Part shown: positions 1 to 6,393 of the stretch, one piece after another | How positions within the stretch are numbered: position 1 is the stretch's first letter | Layout: every line of letters begins with the position of its first letter | Source of the DNA: a bacterium | Lineage (GTDB): Bacteria > Omnitrophota > Gorgyraeia > Gygaellales > UBA12090 | Assembly (NCBI GenBank): GCA_004299495.1 | Contig: SCPY01000163.1 | Span: 1 to 7,733, forward strand | Reading direction: 5' to 3' | Length of the DNA: 7,733 bases | The notes under the pieces: generated by a model | Seen by the model: only the letters and a program-made list of their open reading frames with translations | Database searches by the model: none | What the model was told of the DNA's origin: nothing | Translations under genes and position numbers: made by a program

Positions 1-780
1 CTTTATTCCGTATTCTCCGTTTACATACGCGCAGGCGCCGATTATCCGCTTTTCATCTTTGACAATCGCCCTGACAAGGCACGCGGCCGCGGCCGCAGGC
101 CCAAAGTAGGCGCTGCCCGAACCCAGATGCGCCACGATTGAAGCCCCGCGCTCTACGGTTGACTTGACTAAATGGCCTAAGATTTTCTTATCCACCAGCC
201 TTTCCAGGCGCGCGCCGCTTACCTTGGTCATATGGGGCGCCGGCACCATAGTCTGTCCGTGGCTGCCTATCACCACCGCCTCTATGTGGGAGACCGGAGC
301 CTGCAATTCATTATGAATGAGATTGGCAAAACGCGCTCCATCCAGGCTTACGCCCATCCCGAAGACCCGGTTTTTATCAAACCCGGTGGCCTCTGCCGCC
401 AGATAGGTCATCAAATCCACGGGATTAGTTATTACAATCACAATGGGATTTACGGCATATTGCTTTATCCGCGAAGAAACGCCTTTAACAATCTCGGAAT
501 TTTTTTTCAAGAGGTCATCGCGGCTCATTCCCGGTTTACGGGCAAGCCCCGCGGTTACGACAATGATACCGGCATCTTTTAACAGCGAAAAGTCGCTTCC
601 CGCCTCTATCTTGCAATCGCGCTTGAGCACGCTCGCGGCATCCTCCAGGTCAAGAGCCTTTCCCTTTGCCAGGCCATCCGCGACATCCAGCAGCGCAAGG
701 TGAGGAGCGCCCTCCCCAATCAAAGAAAGGGCAACCTGGCCTCCGACATTACCGGCTCCTATTATCGCAATCTTCTGCAT
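1..780 (-). CDS. mdh: Malate dehydrogenase, LDH-like type (partial, C-terminus beyond the window)
   Basis: This enzyme interconverts malate and oxaloacetate with NAD(H) in the cytoplasm. I translated the frame by hand: 260 codons are open from the ATG at 780 to the window edge, so about 50 residues are missing compared with the usual 305-315. Visible features are the Rossmann motif GAGNVGG near residues 8-14, the acidic residue Asp32 at the end of the second strand (NAD preference), the active-site loop RKPGMSR (81-87), the TNP motif (118-120), Asp147 and Arg150 in LDGAR, and catalytic His174 in GSHGQT. Arg81 falls where lactate dehydrogenases carry Gln, which is the known switch toward dicarboxylic substrates, so malate rather than lactate is favoured. 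The start lies inside the 3' end of the isocitrate dehydrogenase gene (19-nt overlap), suggesting translational coupling. The ribosome site before it is weak (GGATGAG). A run of five alanines (229-233) sits in a helix and looks ordinary. Confidence 0.95.
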   Translation of the reverse strand, partial: MQKIAIIGAGNVGGQVALSLIGEGAPHLALLDVADGLAKGKALDLEDAASVLKRDCKIEAGSDFSLLKDAGIIVVTAGLARKPGMSRDDLLKKNSEIVKGVSSRIKQYAVNPIVIVITNPVDLMTYLAAEATGFDKNRVFGMGVSLDGARFANLIHNELQAPVSHIEAVVIGSHGQTMVPAPHMTKVSGARLERLVDKKILGHLVKSTVERGASIVAHLGSGSAYFGPAAAAACLVRAIVKDEKRIIGACAYVNGEYGIK

Positions 781-1844
781 ATCTCATCCGCCATGCTTTG
801 GGTGCTCACGCAGTTGGGGTCATCACGGCGCTCTTTTAAATCATAGGTCACAAACTTACCCTCAGCGATAACATCATAGACAGCCTTTTCTAACCTGTCC
901 GCGGCCCTGTCCTCACCAAGATAACGCAGCATCAACACGCCCGAGAGAATCGTCGCCGTAGGGTTAACCTTGTTCAGGCCGGCGTATTTCGGAGCGGACC
1001 CGTGCACCGGCTCAAACAAAGCGATTGATTTGCCGATATTCGCTCCCGCGGCCAAACCCAGCCCTCCGATCAGGCCGGCGCAAAGGTCAGAGATGATATC
1101 CCCGTAAAGATTAGGAAGGGCCAAAACGTCAAAACTTTGCGGGTTCTTGACTAATTGCATTGCCAGGTTATCCACCAGGCAGTCGTTAAACTCTATCCTG
1201 CCTGTATATTTTTTCGCCACTTTACGGGCAACCTCAAGGAATAGGCCGTCTGTGTATTTCATAATATTCGCCTTATGCACCGCGGTAACCTTTTTGCGTT
1301 TATTCTTGAGCGCGTATTCAAAGGCAAATTCCGTTATCCTTCTTGTTGCCGCGGCTGAAATCGGCTTTATGGATAGAGCGCTTGAGGCATTTATCTTTTT
1401 TGGCTGTAATTTCTTAATCAGCTCAAGCAGGCGAAGAGTATCTTTTTTGCCGGACTGGAATTCAATGCCAGCGTAGAGATCCTCGGTATTCTCGCGGATA
1501 ATCGCCAGGTCAATATTTTGATAAGGAGATTTTATTCCCGGGATGGATTTCGCCGGCCTGACGCAGGCAAAGAGGTTTAATTCCTGGCGCAAGGCCACAT
1601 TTACCGAGCGAAAACCCCCTCCGATAGGCGTAATAATCGGCCCCTTAAGAGCAACCTTATTTTTGCGGATTGATTTTAAGACACTTGCGGGAAGGGGCGT
1701 TCCGTATTTTTCTATGGCGGAAGTCCCGGCAATAACCTCCTCCCAGGCAAAGCTGACGCCAGTTGCCTCAAGGCATTTCCTGGCGGCAAGGGCCACTTCC
1801 GGGCCGATACCGTCTCCTGGGATAAGGGTGATTTTGTAAGCCAT
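762..1844 (-). CDS. icd: Isocitrate dehydrogenase, short (360 aa) form, predicted NADP-preferring
   Basis: It is a beta-decarboxylating dehydrogenase that oxidises isocitrate to 2-oxoglutarate and CO2 in the cytoplasm. The family splits by substrate. Here Ser80 and Asn82 in the segment GGFRSVN, with Arg86, Arg96 and Arg117, match the isocitrate-binding set of E. coli Icd (S113, N115, R119, R129, R153), whereas 3-isopropylmalate enzymes lack the Ser/Asn pair. Catalytic Tyr124 (RENTEDLY), Lys191 (HKANIMK) and metal-binding Asp225, Asp249 and Asp253 are present. In the cofactor loop HGSAPKYAG, Lys286, Tyr287 and Val293, with Tyr334 further on, match NADP-type E. coli residues K344, Y345, V351 and Y391; NAD enzymes usually have Asp-Ile there. 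Length is like NAD-IDH or LeuB, shorter than E. coli Icd (416). The start codon shares one base with the leuD-like stop (TAATG) and has no good ribosome site, so translation is probably coupled. Homoisocitrate dehydrogenase is a less likely alternative. Confidence 0.88.
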   Translation of the reverse strand: MAYKITLIPGDGIGPEVALAARKCLEATGVSFAWEEVIAGTSAIEKYGTPLPASVLKSIRKNKVALKGPIITPIGGGFRSVNVALRQELNLFACVRPAKSIPGIKSPYQNIDLAIIRENTEDLYAGIEFQSGKKDTLRLLELIKKLQPKKINASSALSIKPISAAATRRITEFAFEYALKNKRKKVTAVHKANIMKYTDGLFLEVARKVAKKYTGRIEFNDCLVDNLAMQLVKNPQSFDVLALPNLYGDIISDLCAGLIGGLGLAAGANIGKSIALFEPVHGSAPKYAGLNKVNPTATILSGVLMLRYLGEDRAADRLEKAVYDVIAEGKFVTYDLKERRDDPNCVSTQSMADEICRRLR

Positions 1845-2347
1845 TACAGCTGGAGTTTTCCCTGGTGCTTCTTGAGATGATTGACAATGCCTCCGTCGAC
1901 AAGCAGTGTCTGCATAATCCTGGATAAAGGCTGGACGGGCAAGCTTATGCCCTGGCTTATATCATCCAATCGCGCCTCATCCAGGTCAATCAACAAATCA
2001 TCATACTCTTTGATTTTTGAGGTATCCGCCTGAATCAAAGGCAGGCCGATGTTAAAACCATTGCGGTAGAAAATCCTGGCGAATGATTTTGCCACTACCG
2101 CGTTAATGCCCGATTCCTTGATGACTAAAGGGGCCTGTTCGCGCGATGAGCCCATCCCGAAATTTTCGCCCGCCACGATAATGGAGTCCCCCGGCCTTAT
2201 TTTACTGGGAAATTCCGGGTCGATATCCTCCATAATATGCTTGGCCAATTCCTTCATATCCGTAATGGAAAACTTATACCTGCCAGAAATGATGAAATCG
2301 GTGTTAATATTATCCGGTAATAAGATGGCGCGCCCTTTAATTCGCAT
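1844..2347 (-). CDS. LeuD-family small subunit of aconitase/3-isopropylmalate dehydratase, probably acting as aconitase
   Basis: This is the swivel-domain subunit of a two-subunit 4Fe-4S hydro-lyase; its partner is the large subunit encoded upstream, on the far side of pilT. At 167 residues it has the short, archaeal/clostridial LeuD length rather than the ~200 residues of E. coli LeuD. The NINTD motif (13-17), the hallmark GMGSSREQAP (64-73) and the AKSFARIFYRN segment (86-96) are intact; Ser68 and Arg69 are expected at the active site. The substrate-recognition loop reads RYKFSITD (23-30), where leucine enzymes usually carry a YLNT- or YLVY-like sequence and methanogen homoaconitase a YLRT-like one. 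The loop alone does not settle the substrate. Because isocitrate and malate dehydrogenase genes follow directly, I infer citrate/isocitrate isomerisation; leucine or homocitrate pathways remain possible. Its ribosome site, AGGAG at 2361-2365, lies inside the end of pilT, 13 nt from the ATG, which is rather far. Confidence 0.88.
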   Translation of the reverse strand: MRIKGRAILLPDNINTDFIISGRYKFSITDMKELAKHIMEDIDPEFPSKIRPGDSIIVAGENFGMGSSREQAPLVIKESGINAVVAKSFARIFYRNGFNIGLPLIQADTSKIKEYDDLLIDLDEARLDDISQGISLPVQPLSRIMQTLLVDGGIVNHLKKHQGKLQL

Positions 2348-2353
2348 CGTAGT

Positions 2354-3400
2354 TTATAAACTCCTGAACTCTTCAGGGCTCTTTGCTTTGGAAAGAGCGC
2401 TCTCCAGGCTAATCAGGCTGCTTTGATATAGCTCTTTTAGAGATTTATCCATTGTCTTCATCCCATACTGGCCGCCGGTCTGCATAAGGGTGGGGATTTG
2501 CTCAATCTCCTGCTCCCTGATGAGATTGCGGATACCCGGGGTAGCTACCATAATTTCTGACGCCATCACCCTGCCCTTGCCGCTTATGTGCGGAAGAAGC
2601 AGCTGCGAGACTACGCCCTGAAGACAGTCGGCAAGCTGAAGCTTAATCTGCGTCTGCTGGGTGGGCGGAAAGACATCAATAATCCTCTGAATCGTCTGGG
2701 GGGCGTTAGGGGTATGCAAAGTTGCCAGGACCAAATGGCCTGTCTCAGCCGCGGTTATGGTTGTGGAAATGGTTTCCAGGTCGCGCATTTCACCCACCAT
2801 GATTACGTTCGGGTCCTCCCTCAGGACATGGCGCAAGGCATTGGCAAAACTCTTGGTATCCGAGAAAACCTCTCTTTGCTTGATAACGCTTTTTTTGTTG
2901 GTATGGATAAACTCTATCGGGTCCTCAATGCAGATTACTATGGATTCGCGCTCACGATTAATCAAATCAAGCATCGCGGCCAGGGTGGTGGTCTTGCCCG
3001 AACCGGTTGGGCCGGTAACCAGGACCAAACCGTTTGGTTTGCGCGCCAGGTTCTCCAGAATGGAGGGAAGCCCCAGCAGCTCAAAAGAAGGTATTTCTAA
3101 AGGCACGCGCCTGAGCGCCGCTTCAACACAGCCCTTTTGCATATGCACATTTACCCTGAAGCGGTCTAAGTCCGGAAGCGCGAGCGAAAAATCAAGCTCC
3201 AGCTCGCGCTCAAACTCTGATTTCTGAATGTCGGTAAGCACGCTGTAGATGAGACGCTTAAGCGCGTCGCGCCTGAACGCAGGATGCTCAGTCCTGCGCA
3301 GGCTTCCGTCAATGCGTATAATCGGAGGTTCGTTCTCAGTCAGGTGCAGGTCTGAGGCGCCCTTTTCTATGGTCAAACTCAATAACTCCCTTATTTCCAT
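2354..3400 (-). CDS. pilT: Type IV pilus retraction ATPase PilT
   Basis: It is a cytoplasmic hexameric ATPase at the base of the type IV pilus that powers pilus retraction and twitching. At 348 residues it has typical PilT length. It contains an N-terminal PAS-like domain (about 1-100) and a RecA-like ATPase core with Walker A GPTGSGKT (130-137), the Asp box IEDPIEF (158-164), an atypical Walker B ending in GEMRD (203-207) with catalytic Glu204, and the His box around HLVLATLHT (222-230). The C-terminal PGIRNLIRE motif (288-296) corresponds to the AIRNLIRE signature needed for retraction and argues for PilT rather than PilB or PilU. The gene has its own strong ribosome site and lies 11 nt after the hydro-lyase large subunit and 6 nt before the small subunit, so it interrupts a subunit pair without damaging either gene. 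No other pilus gene is visible nearby. Confidence 0.96.
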   Translation of the reverse strand: MEIRELLSLTIEKGASDLHLTENEPPIIRIDGSLRRTEHPAFRRDALKRLIYSVLTDIQKSEFERELELDFSLALPDLDRFRVNVHMQKGCVEAALRRVPLEIPSFELLGLPSILENLARKPNGLVLVTGPTGSGKTTTLAAMLDLINRERESIVICIEDPIEFIHTNKKSVIKQREVFSDTKSFANALRHVLREDPNVIMVGEMRDLETISTTITAAETGHLVLATLHTPNAPQTIQRIIDVFPPTQQTQIKLQLADCLQGVVSQLLLPHISGKGRVMASEIMVATPGIRNLIREQEIEQIPTLMQTGGQYGMKTMDKSLKELYQSSLISLESALSKAKSPEEFRSL

Positions 3401-3414
3401 ACTATCCTCCCCTA
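3401..3414 (-). promoter_or_regulatory. Strong ribosome binding site of pilT
   Basis: Read on the minus strand, the large-subunit stop codon TAG is followed by GGGAGGATAGT and then the pilT ATG. The GGAGG core with about 5 nt spacing is close to ideal. This is far stronger than the sites ahead of the metabolic genes around it and nearly matches the rpoA site, so pilT can be translated without coupling to its upstream neighbour. Confidence 0.8.
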
Positions 3415-4665
3415 TAGGTACTTCCTCGGGTCGGCAATTTTTCCTTCAATCGCGGATGCCGAGACCGTGGCCGGAGATGCCAGATATATAAACGCCTTGG
3501 GGTTGCCCATCCTGCCTTTGAAATTACGATTAGCGGTAGATATCACCGTCTCGCCGTCAGCGGGAACTCCCTGGTGCGTCCCCACGCAAGGGCCGCATCC
3601 GGGATTAAGCACCACCGCTCCCGCTTCAATAAAGGTTTCAATAAAGCCTTTTGAGAGCGCCCGGGAATAAATCTCCGCGGAAGCCGGAGTAATAAGCGCC
3701 CTCACGCCTTGTTTAACTTTCCTGCCCCGAAAAATCCTTGCCGCTATCTCCAAATCTTCCAGCCGGCCGTTAGTGCAGGTGCCGATAAAGGCCTCCTGTA
3801 TGCTTAAGCCCTTTAATTGGCTGACCGCGGCATAATTGTCTACGGTGTGCGGCTTGGCTACGGAAGGCTCTATTTTAGAGACATCATATTCTTTAACATT
3901 GGCGTAGCAGCTGTCGCTGTCAGCGGAGTAAACCTTATATCTCTTGCGCGTTATTTTACTTAGATAATCGACCGTCTTTTTATCTACCGGCATAAAGCCG
4001 CACTTCGCCCCTAATTCCACGGCCATATTACAGATGGTAAAACGACCGTCCATACTTAAGGCGCTCACCGCGGGGCCGTAGAATTCAATCGCCTGATAGG
4101 TCGCGCCGTTGGCGGTAAGGTCTCCGGCGATATACAAAATTATATCCTTGGCAAAGACGCCCCGGGAAAGCTTCCCTTTAAGGATTATTTTAACAGTTTC
4201 GGGGACCTTAAACCAGTTTTTTCCCGTAGCAAGGGCTACGGCTAAATCTGTAGAGCCTACGCCGGTAGATAGCGCGCCCAGAGCGCCGTAAGTGCAGGTA
4301 TGCGAATCCGCTCCCAGGATTAAGCTCCCGGGGAGAATATGGCCCTTCTCCGGGATTATCTGATGGCAAATGCCGCAGCCTATATCGTAGAGATAGGCAT
4401 CCTGGGAAGACGCGAAATCGCGCATTTTCTTTTGCACTCCGGATGCCCCCAGGGTAGGCGATGGTGCGTTATGGTCAATAACCATGCAGAATTTACGCTT
4501 ATCAAAGATCTTATCTATCCCCAGCTCTTTAATCCGGTCAATAATAATGCTGCTTGTGCCGTCCTGGCCAAAGCAAAAATCAACGCGGCATACCGCGAAG
4601 TCTCCGGCTTTTAAATCGCTTTCGGAATGATTGCTTAGGATCTTTTCGGCAGTTGTCTTACCCAT
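3412..4665 (-). CDS. LeuC/homoaconitase-family large subunit (4Fe-4S hydro-lyase), probably acting as aconitase
   Basis: This is the iron-sulfur catalytic subunit of a heterodimeric aconitase-superfamily enzyme. The 417-residue length fits the compact archaeal/Thermus/clostridial LeuC-HACN group rather than E. coli LeuC (about 466). The three cluster-ligating cysteines are visible: Cys297 in GTCTNGR, and Cys357 and Cys360 in PGCGPC. Also present are Asp64-His65 (VIDHNAP), GADSHT (119-123 region) and the C-terminal ANRNFKGRMG (378-387), all family signatures. Annotation pipelines would probably call it 3-isopropylmalate dehydratase. The neighbouring isocitrate dehydrogenase with isocitrate-specific residues, plus malate dehydrogenase and aspartate aminotransferase, make citrate/isocitrate isomerisation more likely; this is inference from context. 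The start at 4665 gives the family-typical N-terminus MGKTTAEKIL and overlaps the aminotransferase by 31 nt, implying coupled translation; no strong ribosome site precedes it. Its partner subunit lies beyond pilT. Confidence 0.9.
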   Translation of the reverse strand: MGKTTAEKILSNHSESDLKAGDFAVCRVDFCFGQDGTSSIIIDRIKELGIDKIFDKRKFCMVIDHNAPSPTLGASGVQKKMRDFASSQDAYLYDIGCGICHQIIPEKGHILPGSLILGADSHTCTYGALGALSTGVGSTDLAVALATGKNWFKVPETVKIILKGKLSRGVFAKDIILYIAGDLTANGATYQAIEFYGPAVSALSMDGRFTICNMAVELGAKCGFMPVDKKTVDYLSKITRKRYKVYSADSDSCYANVKEYDVSKIEPSVAKPHTVDNYAAVSQLKGLSIQEAFIGTCTNGRLEDLEIAARIFRGRKVKQGVRALITPASAEIYSRALSKGFIETFIEAGAVVLNPGCGPCVGTHQGVPADGETVISTANRNFKGRMGNPKAFIYLASPATVSASAIEGKIADPRKYL

Positions 4666-5813
4666 TTTTTAAGCCTGTCTATTCCCTTCTTGATAGTTTC
4701 CGGGCGCATCGTAAAACTTAGGCGGATATAATCATCGCGGCCAAATCCGTCTCCGGGAATTACCGCCACCTTCTCCTCATTTAAAAGGCGCATGGAAAAA
4801 TCCCGCGAGGCCAGGCCCGTTTGCGAGATATCGCAAAACAAATAAAAAGCCCCCAGCGGCTTCACATAGCTTAAGGAAGGGATTTCATTCATTAACGAAA
4901 GCAGATAATCCCTGCGCCCTGAGAATTCATCGCGCATCTTAATAGTCCATTCCCCTGAAGCGCGCAGGGCCTCAAATGCCGCCTTCTGTGAGATTGAGCA
5001 GGGATTGGAAGTGGAGTGGTCCTGAAGATTCTTTATGGCGTCTGCTATCTCTAGAGATGGGACGGCGCAATAACCAATGCGCCAGCCGGTCATCGCGTGG
5101 CTCTTGGATACCCCGTTAACGGTAAAGGTAAGATCGTGGATTTCGTTGTTTAGGCTTGCGATTGAAATATGGGAAGCGCCATCATATATCAACTTCTCGT
5201 AAATTTCATCCGAAATTACATAGATTTTGTTATCGCGGCAGATTTCCGCGATTTCCTCAAGCTCATTCCTGGAGTATACGCTTCCGGTAGGGTTTGCCGG
5301 AGAGTTAAGAATAAGGAGCTTGGTCCTGGGGGATAACGACTGTTTGAGCGCCCTCGCGCTAAGCTTAAGGTTATTGCCTGCCTCAGTCGCGACAAACCTG
5401 CATTCACCGCCTGCCACCCTTACCATTTCAGGATAGCTCACCCAGTAAGGGACAGGGATGATCACCTCATCTCCCTCCTCTATCATTGCCAGAATGATAT
5501 TAAACAGGCAGTGCTTTGCCCCCGAAGAAACAATTATCTGCTCCGGGCGGTACTCCAGATTATTGTCTGTCTTAAATTTTTTCCGGATGGCTTCTTTTAA
5601 TTCGGAGGTTCCGGTGGAGGGAGTATATTTGGTAAATCCACTCTCAATTGCCTGAATGGCTGCCTGCTTAATATAGTCAGGGGTGTCAAAATCCGGCTCT
5701 CCCGCCCCAAAGCTGACTACGTCAACGCCTTCAGAGAGCAGCTTATTGGCGAGGGCGGTGATGGCAAGTGTTGAAGAGGATTTTAATTCTTTTACTCTTC
5801 CGGCAAGAGGCAT
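4635..5813 (-). CDS. aspC: Aspartate aminotransferase, class I, I-gamma (Thermus-like) type
   Basis: It is a PLP-dependent enzyme moving an amino group between aspartate/oxaloacetate and glutamate/2-oxoglutarate in the cytoplasm. The 392 residues cover a complete fold-type I protein. Visible residues are GAGEPDFDTP (36-45), Trp124 in PYW, Asn174 in NPTG, Asp202 and Tyr205 in SDEIYE, PLP lysine Lys237 in SKSHAMTG, Arg245, and substrate-carboxylate Arg364 in IRLSF. Lys100 in GAKH aligns, by my reading, with the lysine that recognises the distal carboxylate in the Thermus enzyme, supporting acidic substrates. Some relatives also act on prephenate, so a side role in aromatic synthesis cannot be excluded. 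The gene starts 27 nt after rplQ with only a poor ribosome site and overlaps the next gene by 31 nt. Its keto-acid partners, oxaloacetate and 2-oxoglutarate, are the products of the malate and isocitrate dehydrogenases encoded downstream, which ties it functionally to that cluster. Confidence 0.92.
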   Translation of the reverse strand: MPLAGRVKELKSSSTLAITALANKLLSEGVDVVSFGAGEPDFDTPDYIKQAAIQAIESGFTKYTPSTGTSELKEAIRKKFKTDNNLEYRPEQIIVSSGAKHCLFNIILAMIEEGDEVIIPVPYWVSYPEMVRVAGGECRFVATEAGNNLKLSARALKQSLSPRTKLLILNSPANPTGSVYSRNELEEIAEICRDNKIYVISDEIYEKLIYDGASHISIASLNNEIHDLTFTVNGVSKSHAMTGWRIGYCAVPSLEIADAIKNLQDHSTSNPCSISQKAAFEALRASGEWTIKMRDEFSGRRDYLLSLMNEIPSLSYVKPLGAFYLFCDISQTGLASRDFSMRLLNEEKVAVIPGDGFGRDDYIRLSFTMRPETIKKGIDRLKKWVRQLPKRS

Positions 5814-5840
5814 TATAACAGGATAGAACCTGGTGAAATG

Positions 5841-6392
5841 TTAGAGAGAATCTCTTTCTTTCTTAAAGAATCCGCGTAAGCCACCCAGGAACTTCCTGGT
5901 CGGCTTCTTCTCCTCAACCACTTTCGGCTTTTCTTCTTTGGGCATATGCGGTTGTTCCTGCGGCTTTAGCGGGTGCTTCGGAGCCTGGGCTTCAAGCGGC
6001 GCGTGCTTTTCTTTCTTTGCCTTGCCTTCTTCTTTAATTCTTTCGGTAAATTCCATTATCGCCATCTGCGCGGCGTCTCCGCGCCTCAAGGAAAGCTTTA
6101 GAATCCTCACATATCCGCTTGGCCTTGACTTGAATACTCCGGCTATTTCCCCAAAAAGCCGTTTTACCAGAGTATGGTCTGAAATAACCTTATAGGCCTG
6201 CCTCCGGGACGCCAGGGTATTGCTCTTAGCCAAAGTAACCAAATGCTCAATCTCCGCGGCAGCTGCCTTGGCCTTGGCGTGGGTGGTGCGGATAGAATGA
6301 TTTACTATCATCGCGCGAGCGAGCGACCTTATAGTAGCCTTGCGGTGGCTGCTGAACCTGTCTAAACGATTAGTTTTTATTTTATGTCTCAT
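5841..6392 (-). CDS. rplQ: 50S ribosomal protein L17 with a long C-terminal tail
   Basis: L17 is a structural protein of the large ribosomal subunit near the polypeptide exit region. Residues 1 to about 117 form the standard domain: MRHKIKTNRLDR at the start, SSHRKATIRSLA (14-25), LVTLAKSNTLASRRQA (51-66) and GYVRILKLSLRRGD (93-106). E. coli L17 has 127 residues; this one has 183. The additional roughly 66 residues (118-183) are low-complexity and rich in Lys, Glu, Pro and Ala, then end in a basic, aromatic segment RKFLGGLRGFFKKER (166-180) that could form a short amphipathic helix. The frame is continuous with no sign of a fusion to a known domain. The start lies 1 nt after the rpoA stop, in the standard rpoA-rplQ order, so translation is almost certainly coupled. 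Identity is certain; the function of the tail is unknown. Confidence 0.97.
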   Translation of the reverse strand: MRHKIKTNRLDRFSSHRKATIRSLARAMIVNHSIRTTHAKAKAAAAEIEHLVTLAKSNTLASRRQAYKVISDHTLVKRLFGEIAGVFKSRPSGYVRILKLSLRRGDAAQMAIMEFTERIKEEGKAKKEKHAPLEAQAPKHPLKPQEQPHMPKEEKPKVVEEKKPTRKFLGGLRGFFKKERDSL

Positions 6393-6393
6393 T

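Noticed and set aside
81..96. GC-rich repeated GCGGCC block
   Set aside because: It simply encodes the alanine run in a malate dehydrogenase helix; not a separate repeat element.
500..507. Run of eight T (A8 on the coding strand) in mdh as a possible slippage site
   Set aside because: The frame is intact through it and encodes an ordinary Lys-Lys-Asn segment; no downstream frame suggests programmed frameshifting.
232..582. Open frame of 116 codons on the plus strand
   Set aside because: It is antisense to the malate dehydrogenase reading frame, which carries all catalytic motifs.
762..1844. Calling the dehydrogenase leuB (3-isopropylmalate dehydrogenase) to match leuC/leuD
   Set aside because: Ser80/Asn82 in GGFRSVN are isocitrate-type residues that leucine-pathway enzymes do not carry.
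2588..3100. Open frame of 170 codons on the plus strand
   Set aside because: It lies entirely antisense to the well-supported pilT ATPase core and shows no family motif; it is a shadow of the real gene.
2757..3227. Open frame of 156 codons on the plus strand
   Set aside because: Antisense to pilT, serine/arginine-rich shadow composition, no recognisable domain.
5216..5407. Minus-strand 63-codon frame within the aminotransferase gene
   Set aside because: Out of frame inside a fully conserved aspC; no ribosome site or similarity that I recognise.
5815..5836. Small CAGG/CCTG hairpin between rplQ and aspC as a terminator
   Set aside because: The stem is only about 4 bp and no U-tract follows; too weak to call.
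5844..5854. Palindrome AGAGAATCTCT at the end of rplQ
   Set aside because: It has only a one-base centre, cannot form a normal RNA hairpin, and sits in codons of the L17 tail; no T run follows.
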